DNA from: Enterocloster bolteae
GTDB taxonomy: Bacteria; Bacillota_A; Clostridia; Lachnospirales; Lachnospiraceae
Assembly (NCBI GenBank): GCA_021769025.1
Contig: JAETTS010000174.1
Location: forward strand, 1-5,893
Direction: 5' to 3'
DNA length: 5,893 nucleotides
Both the position numbers and the translations under genes were made by a program. Shown here one piece after another: positions 1 through 5,681 of the stretch. The notes beneath the pieces were generated by a model. That model had not been told where the DNA came from, did no database searches, and worked only from the letters and a program-made list of their open reading frames with translations. Positions within the stretch are counted from its first letter, which is position 1; every line of letters starts with the position of its first letter.

Positions 1-2
1 AT

Positions 3-839
3 TTTGACAAGGGGGTAATGGCGGTCAGTGCCCATCCGTTTACCACCAACCTCCATAACCATGACGTAAGGATCACCACAGCATACAATGACCACGTAGA
101 CGACTCCATTTTTTCTGTGATCCATGAGTCTGGGCATGGGATCTACGAGATGGGGATTCCCGATGAACTGACCCAGACACTGGTTGGACAGGGGACATCC
201 ATGGGCATGCACGAATCTCAATCCCGGTTTTTTGAGAATATCATTGGCCGCAGCCAGGCCTTCTGGGAGCCTGTATACGGAAAGCTTCGGGAGATCTTTC
301 CAGAGCAGCTGGGAGAAGTTTCCCTGGAATCATTTGTAAGGGCAGTGAATAAAGTGACTCCCAGCCTGATCCGCACCCAGGCCGATGAATTGACCTACAG
401 CCTTCATGTGCTGATCCGGTATGAGATTGAAAAAATGCTGGTGGAAGAAGACCTGGATGTGAAGAAGCTTCCTGAGGTCTGGTCAGATAAATATGAAGAA
501 TATTTGGGTGTAAGGCCAAAGGATGTCTCAGAAGGGGTTCTCCAGGACATTCACTGGTCCCAAGGTTCCTTTGGATACTTTCCATCCTACGCCCTGGGAA
601 GCGCATTCGGAGCACAATTCTATGCATATATGAAGAACCATATGGATTTTGAAGGTTTGTTAAAGAAAGGGCAGGAAGGTATCACGGTGATCCGGGAATT
701 CCTGAGAGAGAATATTCATCGGTACGGAAAATTAAAGACGAGCCGGCAGATATTAAAGGATGTGACAGGAGAAGACTTTGACCCGCAATACTATGTGGAC
801 TATCTGACAGAGAAATACAGCAAGGTGTATGGTATATAG
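3..839 (+). CDS. M32-family metallocarboxypeptidase (thermostable carboxypeptidase 1 type), 3' part only
   Basis: This is a zinc-dependent carboxypeptidase that removes C-terminal residues from peptides, probably in the cytoplasm since no export signal is seen in the part present. The frame is already open at base 3, five codons before the first ATG at 18. That ATG is internal, because conserved family sequence runs through it. Numbering from that ATG, all five M32 motifs are visible: HPF (residues 6-8), DVRIT (16-20, the DxRxT motif), HESGH (36-40, the HExxH zinc site with catalytic Glu37), HESQ (65-68, Glu66 as third zinc ligand, 30 residues after His36), IRTQAD (the IRxxAD motif) and GVLQDIHW (GxxQDxHW). 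M32 enzymes are usually about 500 residues, so the 278 codons here are roughly the C-terminal half and the N-terminal helical part lies outside the window. The gene ends in TAG and converges on the phosphofructokinase gene, with a shared terminator between them. Family assignment is very secure. The physiological substrate is unknown. Confidence 0.96.
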   Translation, partial: FDKGVMAVSAHPFTTNLHNHDVRITTAYNDHVDDSIFSVIHESGHGIYEMGIPDELTQTLVGQGTSMGMHESQSRFFENIIGRSQAFWEPVYGKLREIFPEQLGEVSLESFVRAVNKVTPSLIRTQADELTYSLHVLIRYEIEKMLVEEDLDVKKLPEVWSDKYEEYLGVRPKDVSEGVLQDIHWSQGSFGYFPSYALGSAFGAQFYAYMKNHMDFEGLLKKGQEGITVIREFLRENIHRYGKLKTSRQILKDVTGEDFDPQYYVDYLTEKYSKVYGI

Positions 840-925
840 CGCTTATCGGAACGATATAGTGTGGGAATCTGCTATTTTGCAACTGCCTCAGGACGATGGT
901 TTAGGCAGACCAAGAAAAAGAAAGA

Positions 926-965
926 GGGCAGCGACAGATAGCTATAATCTGTCCTGCCCCTTTTT
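926..965 (+). terminator. Probable bidirectional rho-independent terminator
   Basis: GGGCAG (926-931) pairs with CTGCCC (954-959), and GACAGAT (933-939) pairs with ATCTGTC (947-953). This gives a 13-bp stem with one bulged C at 932 and a 7-base loop. On the plus strand it is followed at once by CTTTTT (960-965), serving the carboxypeptidase gene. On the minus strand the bases beyond the stem (about 925 down to 910) read as a T-rich run, TCTTTCTTTTTCTT, serving the phosphofructokinase gene, whose stop lies 18 bases before T965. Position between two convergent genes fits a shared terminator. Confidence 0.88.
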
Positions 966-983
966 CGATTGTATTCTGATTCG

Positions 984-2219
984 TTACTCTGCCTTCAGAT
1001 ACAGATGTCTTGGCAGTCCATTAACCATTACACATGGATAATCGCCCTGAATCAATGGACGCACATAATCAATGAAATCCTCAGTCACGTAGGTTCCGTC
1101 CTCATTGATCCAATTTCTCGGAACCAGTTTTTCTCCGTTGGCAATCTTATGAACATCATAGACACCGGTTGCAGACTGGTAAGGATCATCTGACACGCGG
1201 TCGATTACTACCATCTTCCCACTGTCTCCCTCGTCAGCAGCCTTGACTGCAGCGCCGCCTACCATGAATGCCTCGTTGATATCCACACGGGATGCCAGAT
1301 GAGAAGCGCTTCTCTGAAGGGAACTGAATTCTACGGCACGGGTCTTGCAGCCAACCTTGTGGTTTACCAGATTGGCAAGGTAGGTGGCGGAACCTGTCAG
1401 CTGCTTATGGCCGAATGCATCTACATAGTCGGAGCCGCCGCCGGCCTCGCTTACATAGGTACCGTCCTGAAGGCGGATTCCTTCGGAGATAGCCACAAAT
1501 ACCGTATTCTTAACCTTCAAAAGACGGTTAATCTGCTGGATAAATGCCTCGGTATCAAAGGGAACCTCCGGAAGGTAGATCAGGTCGACACCTTCACAGT
1601 CCTCTCCCTTTGCCAAAGCAGCGGCGCCGGTTAACCATCCTGCGTTCCGCCCCATGATCTCGATGATGGTGACCAAAGGCTTCTTGTAGGAGAATCCATT
1701 ACCGTCGCGGATGATCTCCTTCGTGGAGGTGGCAATATACTTGGCGGCGCTTCCGTAACCAGGAGTGTGGTCGGTTAAGGCTAAGTCGTTGTCAATGGTT
1801 TTGGGAACGCCTACAAACTTCTGGCTCTGTCCGGTTAAGATGGCATAATCTGATAATTTTTTGATGGTGTCCATAGAATCATTGCCACCGATATAGATAA
1901 AGCATTCGATATCCAGCTTGTTCAGAATCTCAAAGATCTTGACATAGATATCCTGATTCTCATGGATGGCTGGCAGTTTGTAGCGGCAGGTTCCAAGAAA
2001 TGCAGAAGGAGTCCTCTTCAGGATCTCGATATCCAATTCATTTTTGATATAGTCGGACAAGTCAACATACATTTCGTCTAACAATCCCTGAATACCAAAA
2101 CGCATACCATACACTTTTTTCGCCCCACGGTCGATAGCGGTTCTGAAAACACCTGCCAGACTGGAGTTGATGACAGCGGTAGGGCCGCCAGACTGTCCTA
2201 CAATAACATTTCCATACAT
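984..2219 (-). CDS. 6-phosphofructokinase, probably pyrophosphate-dependent (PFP)
   Basis: This cytoplasmic glycolytic enzyme phosphorylates fructose 6-phosphate to fructose 1,6-bisphosphate. The residues point to PPi rather than ATP as donor, which would make the step reversible. The 411-residue protein opens with GQSGGPTAVIN (8-18), the phosphofructokinase phosphate-donor loop. GGNDS lies at 111-115 with Asp114 at the position where ATP enzymes carry Gly (E. coli Gly104). PKTIDND lies at 139-145 with Lys140 where ATP enzymes carry Gly (E. coli Gly124) and Asp143 as catalytic base. MGRNAGWLTG (189-198) and SEGIRL (245-250) follow, and both are typical of the family. Asp plus Lys at these two sites is the known signature of PPi-dependent enzymes. 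One oddity is Asn113, where E. coli-type enzymes have a Mg-binding Asp. The start is ATG at 2219, with GGAGG (2228-2232) 8 bases upstream. It has its own extended -10 promoter and lies 114 bases downstream of the yihY-like gene. Family is certain. Donor specificity is inferred. Confidence 0.95.
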   Translation of the reverse strand: MYGNVIVGQSGGPTAVINSSLAGVFRTAIDRGAKKVYGMRFGIQGLLDEMYVDLSDYIKNELDIEILKRTPSAFLGTCRYKLPAIHENQDIYVKIFEILNKLDIECFIYIGGNDSMDTIKKLSDYAILTGQSQKFVGVPKTIDNDLALTDHTPGYGSAAKYIATSTKEIIRDGNGFSYKKPLVTIIEIMGRNAGWLTGAAALAKGEDCEGVDLIYLPEVPFDTEAFIQQINRLLKVKNTVFVAISEGIRLQDGTYVSEAGGGSDYVDAFGHKQLTGSATYLANLVNHKVGCKTRAVEFSSLQRSASHLASRVDINEAFMVGGAAVKAADEGDSGKMVVIDRVSDDPYQSATGVYDVHKIANGEKLVPRNWINEDGTYVTEDFIDYVRPLIQGDYPCVMVNGLPRHLYLKAE

Positions 2220-2276
2220 ACAAGTTTCCTCCGATATGAATTTTATGTTCTTTTAGATTTTGGCTCCAATATTCCT

Positions 2277-2285
2277 ATTATAACA
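2277..2285 (-). promoter_or_regulatory. Extended -10 promoter of the phosphofructokinase gene
   Basis: Read on the minus strand, TGT directly precedes a perfect TATAAT (2277-2282), giving an extended -10 element. No good -35 hexamer lies at 16-18 bases: the candidates around 2299-2306 match TTGACA poorly. An extended -10 can compensate for this. Transcription would start near 2270, leaving a leader of about 50 bases that contains the GGAGG site. I see no riboswitch-like structure in that leader. Confidence 0.7.
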
Positions 2286-2317
2286 CAAGATGTCCGGAAA
2301 AACCAGAGAAAAATTTT

Positions 2318-2340
2318 GAATTATCAGGAATTATCAGGAA
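2318..2340. repeat. Tandem duplication of a 10-bp unit across a stop codon
   Basis: The unit GAATTATCAG occurs twice in a row (2318-2327 and 2328-2337), followed by a third partial GAA. The stop codon of the yihY-like gene (TGA, read from 2336 to 2334 on the minus strand) lies inside the second copy, so the first copy is entirely downstream of the stop. It looks like a small slippage duplication. No function is evident, and no terminator hairpin with a T-run is seen after this gene. Confidence 0.8.
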
Positions 2341-3161
2341 CGTCCGCCATCATACCGCTCCAAAAAATAATTGATTTCCGCTCCTATAAGAAGAATACAG
2401 ATACAGATATACAGCCACAGCATCAGTACCACAACAGCAGTCAGGCTTCCGTACATATAGGAATAGTTGCTGAAATTGTTAAAGTAAATGGAAAAGAACC
2501 CAGAGAAAAGGATCCATCCGGCTGTGCTGAACAAAGCGCCAGGCAGTTGGCTTCGCATGGAGTGTTTCCTGACAGGGACAAGGGTATACAGTCCGGCAAA
2601 GATAAGGATCAACATCCACAAGGCTGCCAGGGAGCGAAGGTTAAGAAAAAAGGTTACAGCCTGGGAGATCATGGGAAACCATTTGTTGACAAACCGCTGC
2701 AGAGAACCGCCTAAGACTAAGAGAACCAGGCTGGCAATGCATGCAACAATAAAAATGACCGTGTAGCCGGAGCAGATTAACCTGTGGATGACGTAACCTT
2801 TTTTTCTGGGACTTTCATAGACCCGGTTTAACCCACGCTCGATTCCCATCATTCCCCGGGAGGCGGACCAGACAGCAGCGACCGCTGTGATGCTTACCAC
2901 AGTGCCAGGGGATTTGGTATACAGATCATCCACTATACTGACTACCAAAGAGTCCAGCATATCCGGCATGATGGTGACTAAAGCCGTGAGAAGGTCTGAT
3001 TTGTTGATACCAGGGATCAGCTGAATCAACGTTAAAAGAAGCATGATAAACGGAAAAAAGGAGATAACAATAAAAAAGGAAGCCTGGGCGGCGTAAACCG
3101 TAACCTCATCCCGTTTATATTTGTCAAAAATCTCTTTTCCATGGACGATCATAGAAATCAT
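2334..3161 (-). CDS. YihY/virulence factor BrkB family membrane protein
   Basis: This is an integral cytoplasmic-membrane protein of the YihY (UPF0761, BrkB) family. The molecular function of the family is not established; older links to RNase BN are known to be wrong. From the chosen ATG the protein has 275 residues, usual for the family. About six membrane segments are visible at roughly 27-48, 86-101, 130-151, 177-196, 207-228 and 239-263. Family motifs are AAQASFFIVISFFPF (24-38), WSASRGMMGIERGLNRVY (98-115), LPGALFSTAGW (206-216) and, near the C terminus, YGSLTAVVVLMLWLY (237-251) followed by GAEIN (260-264). The longest frame begins at a GTG at 3173. I prefer the ATG at 3161, because the only plausible ribosome binding site, AAAGGTG (3171-3177), contains that GTG and lies 9 bases before the ATG. 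The gene is divergent from the radical SAM operon and sits upstream of the phosphofructokinase gene on the same strand, so readthrough between them is possible. Confidence 0.93.
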   Translation of the reverse strand: MISMIVHGKEIFDKYKRDEVTVYAAQASFFIVISFFPFIMLLLTLIQLIPGINKSDLLTALVTIMPDMLDSLVVSIVDDLYTKSPGTVVSITAVAAVWSASRGMMGIERGLNRVYESPRKKGYVIHRLICSGYTVIFIVACIASLVLLVLGGSLQRFVNKWFPMISQAVTFFLNLRSLAALWMLILIFAGLYTLVPVRKHSMRSQLPGALFSTAGWILFSGFFSIYFNNFSNYSYMYGSLTAVVVLMLWLYICICILLIGAEINYFLERYDGGRS

Positions 3162-3170
3162 GGATATACG

Positions 3171-3177
3171 CACCTTT
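3171..3177 (-). promoter_or_regulatory. Ribosome binding site deciding the yihY-like start
   Basis: On the minus strand the bases read AAAGGTG, an imperfect AAAGGAG, and lie 9 bases before ATG 3161. The in-frame GTG at 3173-3171 is the last triplet of this site, so it is unlikely to be the start codon. A third in-frame ATG at 3152 has no site of its own. Confidence 0.65.
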
Positions 3178-3201
3178 ACTTTTGAAATAGTCTATGCGTT
3201 T

Positions 3202-3230
3202 ATCCTAGCATAAAGAATCCACATTATCAA
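3202..3230 (-). promoter_or_regulatory. Sigma-A-type promoter of the yihY-like gene
   Basis: On the minus strand TTGATA (3225-3230) and TAGGAT (3202-3207) are separated by exactly 17 bases, and TGC precedes the -10 hexamer, adding an extended -10 element. Transcription would start near 3195, about 34 bases before the preferred ATG at 3161. Confidence 0.72.
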
Positions 3231-3250
3231 CCCCGGCAGGCAACAACGTC

Positions 3251-3280
3251 TTGACGGTATAATGGGACATAGAGTATAGT
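3251..3280 (+). promoter_or_regulatory. Sigma-A-type promoter of the radical SAM-UMF1 operon
   Basis: TTGACG (3251-3256) and TATAGT (3275-3280) are 18 bases apart. The predicted transcription start is near 3287, which lies after the upstream in-frame ATG at 3282 and before the preferred ATG at 3327. A perfect TATAAT at 3258-3263 lies only one base after TTGACG and has no usable -35 of its own, so it is the less likely -10. The two divergent promoters are about 20 bases apart edge to edge. Confidence 0.62.
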
Positions 3281-3311
3281 TATGGTAAGTTATGGAAAGA
3301 TTGAAAAGAGT

Positions 3312-3317
3312 AGGGGA
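3312..3317 (+). promoter_or_regulatory. Ribosome binding site deciding the radical SAM start
   Basis: AGGGGA lies 9 bases before ATG 3327. The earlier in-frame ATG at 3282 has no comparable site in front of it and would fall upstream of the predicted transcript start. Confidence 0.7.
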
Positions 3318-3326
3318 AACGCTGCA

Positions 3327-4226
3327 ATGATCGAATACATTCCTGCTAAGACGATTGTTACAAAGACAAAAGACAGTGGGTGGTTTGGCATGGATTACAA
3401 TATGAATATCTACAAAGGCTGCTGCCATGGATGCATATACTGCGACAGCCGCTCGGACTGTTACCAGATTCAGGATTTTGACCAGGTACGGGCAAAAGAA
3501 AATGCCCTGATGATCATCCGGGATGACCTGCGCAGGAAAGGGAAAAAGGGAGTGGTGGGAACCGGGGCTATGAGCGATCCCTACAATCCATTTGAAAAAG
3601 AGCTGAATCTGACCAGGCACAGCCTGGAGCTTATAGATGCTTTTGGCTTCGGCGCTGCTATCGCCACCAAAAGTCCCTTGCTTTATCGGGATGTGGATAT
3701 TCTGGACAGCATCCGGGAGCATTCCCCAGTGCTTTGTAAGGTGACTATAACTACTATTGAGGATGAGCTGGCGGCAAAGATTGAACCAGGTGTCCCGGTG
3801 TCTTCCCGGCGCTTGGCGTTAATATCGGATTTAAGGGACCAGAATATTTTTACTGGCATTCTTCTTATGCCGGTGCTTCCGTTTCTGGAGGATCAGGAGA
3901 AAAATATTTTAGGAATTGTGAGAGCCGCCCATGAGGTTGGTGCCAGGTTTATCTATGCATATTTTGGTATGACCTTAAGGGATAACCAGCGGGAATGGTA
4001 TTACAGGAAGCTGGAGGAGTTGTTTCCTGGCAGGGGGCTGGCAGCCCGGTATGGAAAGACCTACAAAAACCAGTACGAATGCCACAGCGCCAGGGCCAAG
4101 AAATTATGGAACTGTTTTACGGAAGAATGCCGGAAATATGGCATACTATATAACATGAAAGATATTGTCCATGCATATAAGCGGGGATACGAAGAGGCAC
4201 AGCAATTGAGCCTGTTCGACCTGTAA
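3327..4226 (+). CDS. SPL-like radical SAM protein (COG1533 type), substrate unknown
   Basis: This is a radical S-adenosylmethionine enzyme of the family that includes spore photoproduct lyase; its reaction is not known. From ATG 3327 it has 299 residues. The [4Fe-4S] cluster motif CxxxCxxC is C32-C36-C39 within YKGCCHGCIYC, with an extra Cys33 next to the first ligand. Further family-like stretches are GTGAMSDPYNPFE (78-90), ATKSPLLYRDVDIL (113-126), KVTITTIEDE (138-147) and EPGVPVSSRR, with spacing like that of SPL proteins. The residue near the catalytic Cys141 of Bacillus SPL is Ala81 or Met82 here, not Cys, so true photoproduct lyase activity is doubtful. The start follows from the AGGGGA site and from IEYIPAKTIVTK, which reads as the conserved family N terminus; the 15 extra residues of the longer frame do not look conserved. 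The transporter gene follows after 31 bases, probably in one operon. The fold is secure. The role is unknown. Confidence 0.92.
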   Translation: MIEYIPAKTIVTKTKDSGWFGMDYNMNIYKGCCHGCIYCDSRSDCYQIQDFDQVRAKENALMIIRDDLRRKGKKGVVGTGAMSDPYNPFEKELNLTRHSLELIDAFGFGAAIATKSPLLYRDVDILDSIREHSPVLCKVTITTIEDELAAKIEPGVPVSSRRLALISDLRDQNIFTGILLMPVLPFLEDQEKNILGIVRAAHEVGARFIYAYFGMTLRDNQREWYYRKLEELFPGRGLAARYGKTYKNQYECHSARAKKLWNCFTEECRKYGILYNMKDIVHAYKRGYEEAQQLSLFDL

Positions 4227-4242
4227 GAAAATGATAGAAAAC

Positions 4243-4247
4243 GGAGG
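4243..4247 (+). promoter_or_regulatory. Ribosome binding site deciding the UMF1 transporter start
   Basis: GGAGG lies 10 bases before ATG 4258. The earlier in-frame ATG at 4231 is preceded only by the end of the radical SAM gene with no clear site, and it would place GGAGG inside the coding region. Confidence 0.8.
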
Positions 4248-4257
4248 CTCAAAAACC

Positions 4258-5520
4258 ATGGATAAAAACAGTACAGACCCCAAGACAGAAGGAAGATTGA
4301 CAAAGTTAGAGAAATACTGGATCTTATACGATGTGGGCAATTCAGCCTTTGTTCTTTTGGTGGCCACCATTCTGCCCATCTATTTCAACTCTCTGGCCGG
4401 GCAGGGAGGGCTAACCGACGTGGATGCCATGGCATACTGGGGATACGGGGTTTCCATATCGACGCTGATTGTGGCGGTGATCGGGCCGGTGTTGGGAACC
4501 ATAGCGGATACCAACGGATACAAAAAGCCGATTTTCACATTCTGCATGATGACAGGAGTCATCGGTTGTGCTGCGTTATCCCTGCCGGTTTCCTGGGTAG
4601 TATTTCTGGCGATTTTTGTCATTGCCAAGGTAGGATACTCGGCCAGCCTGATCTTCTATGATGCCATGCTGTCCGATGTGACCACTCAGGAACGGATGGA
4701 TCAGGTGTCTTCCCAGGGGTATGCATGGGGGTATATCGGCAGCTGCATTCCATTTATCATAAGTCTTTTGTTTGTGCTGGGATACGATGCCATGGGCCTT
4801 ACCATGCCGGTTGCTATGACCATTGCATTCTGTATCAATGCCGCCTGGTGGCTTTTGGTAACCCTTCCTCTCCTTCGCAGCTATGAGCAGAAACATGGGG
4901 TGGCGCGTCAGGGGAAGGTGGTGTCAGAAAGCTTTCGGAGGCTTGGAAAACTGTTTGTAGACATTGGAAGCCACAAAAAGATCGTTCTGTTTCTCCTTGC
5001 ATTTTTCTTTTATATCGACGGAGTGTACACCATTATTGAGATGGCTACCGCTTACGGCAGCGCTATTGGGCTGGATACCCAGGGGCTTTTGCTGGCCCTT
5101 TTGGTAACTCAGATTGTGGCATTTCCTTTTGCCCTTATCTTTGGGAAAGCAGCTAAGAAATATAAAAACACCTCTCTCATCAAACTGTGTATTGCAAGCT
5201 ACTTCTGCATCGCCCTGTTTGCCATCCAGCTGGACAAACAGTGGGAATTCTGGGTGCTGGCAGTATGTGTAGGCATGTTCCAGGGAGGAATCCAGGCTTT
5301 GTCCCGCTCTTATTTTGCAAAGATCATCCCGCCGGAAAAGTCTGGAGAATTTTTCGGTATCTTTGACATCTGCGGCAAAGGAGCTTCCTTTATGGGGACT
5401 GCCCTGGTAGGATTCGTGACTCAGTTAACCCAGAATCCAAGCAGCGGAGTGGGAATGCTGGCGGTTCTTTTCGCTGTCGGATTCCTGATCTTTCATAAGG
5501 CGGCGAAAGTGGAGGGATAG
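4258..5520 (+). CDS. MFS transporter, UMF1 family (Atg22-like)
   Basis: This is a 12-segment transporter of the major facilitator superfamily in the cytoplasmic membrane. Fungal relatives (Atg22) release amino acids from the vacuole; the substrates of bacterial members are mostly unknown. From ATG 4258 it has 420 residues. The family hallmark WxLYDxxNSAF is present as WILYDVGNSAF (21-31). GPVLGTIADTNGYKK (77-90 region) is the loop 2-3 motif. FYDAMLSDV (133-141), GYAWGYIGS (154-162) and FFYIDGVYTI (250-259) follow, and the C-terminal half carries GGIQALSRSYFAKIIP (343-358), EFFGIFDICGK (364-374) and a long final membrane segment near 396-413. All are UMF1-like. It lies 31 bases after the radical SAM stop with no terminator between them, so it is probably co-transcribed from the promoter at 3251-3280. 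The coding frame is intact and length is normal. Family is secure. Substrate cannot be read from the sequence. Confidence 0.94.
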   Translation: MDKNSTDPKTEGRLTKLEKYWILYDVGNSAFVLLVATILPIYFNSLAGQGGLTDVDAMAYWGYGVSISTLIVAVIGPVLGTIADTNGYKKPIFTFCMMTGVIGCAALSLPVSWVVFLAIFVIAKVGYSASLIFYDAMLSDVTTQERMDQVSSQGYAWGYIGSCIPFIISLLFVLGYDAMGLTMPVAMTIAFCINAAWWLLVTLPLLRSYEQKHGVARQGKVVSESFRRLGKLFVDIGSHKKIVLFLLAFFFYIDGVYTIIEMATAYGSAIGLDTQGLLLALLVTQIVAFPFALIFGKAAKKYKNTSLIKLCIASYFCIALFAIQLDKQWEFWVLAVCVGMFQGGIQALSRSYFAKIIPPEKSGEFFGIFDICGKGASFMGTALVGFVTQLTQNPSSGVGMLAVLFAVGFLIFHKAAKVEG

Positions 5521-5521
5521 T

Positions 5522-5560
5522 GGCAGGAACGTGGCAGGCCGGCAGCCCCAATTGCCTGCC
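5522..5560 (+). terminator. GC-rich inverted repeat after the UMF1 gene, possible terminator without a T-run
   Basis: GGCAGGC (5533-5539) pairs perfectly with GCCTGCC (5554-5560) across a 14-base loop. Two further GGCAG copies (5522-5526 and 5541-5545) offer alternative pairing with the same right arm. The stem directly follows the transporter stop codon, as a terminator would, but the next bases are CTGCACTTG with no T-run. It may be a weak or factor-assisted terminator or an RNA 3' end barrier. Confidence 0.42.
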
Positions 5561-5566
5561 CTGCAC

Positions 5567-5595
5567 TTGTCTCCGGAACAAATTCATGGTAAACT
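5567..5595 (+). promoter_or_regulatory. Candidate promoter of the ABC exporter gene
   Basis: TTGTCT (5567-5572) and TAAACT (5590-5595) are 17 bases apart, each matching four of six consensus bases, and TGG before the -10 gives an extended -10 element. Predicted start is near 5602, about 80 bases before the ATG at 5682. Confidence 0.5.
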
Positions 5596-5607
5596 ATCGG
5601 ATACCAT
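5586..5607. promoter_or_regulatory. Dyad over the -10 region, candidate operator
   Basis: ATGGTA (5586-5591) and TACCAT (5602-5607) are perfect inverted repeats with a 10-base centre. The dyad covers the candidate -10 hexamer and reaches the predicted transcription start, which is a typical place for a repressor to bind. No regulator gene is seen in this window, so the binding protein is unknown. Confidence 0.4.
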
Positions 5608-5614
5608 ACCGAAA

Positions 5615-5657
5615 TGTACGCTGGAGATCTCTGGCGCAGAGAGATACCAGGCGTACA
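5615..5657 (+). promoter_or_regulatory. Long hairpin in the leader of the ABC exporter gene
   Basis: TGTACGC (5615-5621) pairs with GCGTACA (5651-5657), TGG (5622-5624) with CCA (5647-5649), and ATCTCT (5627-5632) with AGAGAT (5640-5645). The result is about 16 base pairs with one bulge, a small internal loop and a 7-base loop. No T-run follows, so it is not a standard terminator. It ends 10 bases before the AGGGAGG ribosome binding site at 5668-5674, so it may be an operator dyad or a leader-RNA structure affecting stability or translation. Confidence 0.6.
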
Positions 5658-5681
5658 TAGAAACAAAAGGGAGGAATTTCT

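Noticed and set aside
18..20. ATG at 18 as the real start of the carboxypeptidase
   Set aside because: The frame is open upstream to the window edge (codons for FDKGV), conserved M32 sequence runs through this point, no ribosome binding site is placed for it, and about half of the normal protein length would be missing.
883..908. CTGCCT/AGGCAG inverted repeat with 14-base loop upstream of the shared terminator
   Set aside because: The stem is only 6 bp with a long loop and has no T-run on either side. The hairpin at 926-965 explains termination better.
1299..1634. Plus-strand open frame of 111 codons inside the phosphofructokinase gene
   Set aside because: It is antisense to strongly conserved phosphofructokinase coding sequence and its translation is a shadow of that gene; no start site signals were seen.
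2220..2333. Possible riboswitch or terminator between the yihY-like and phosphofructokinase genes
   Set aside because: The 114 bases hold a promoter, a short leader of about 50 bases and the ribosome binding site. I found no stable stem followed by a T-run and no recognisable riboswitch core.
3251..3263. TTGACG followed by TATAAT as a promoter
   Set aside because: The two elements are one base apart and cannot act as a -35/-10 pair. TTGACG fits much better with TATAGT at 3275-3280.
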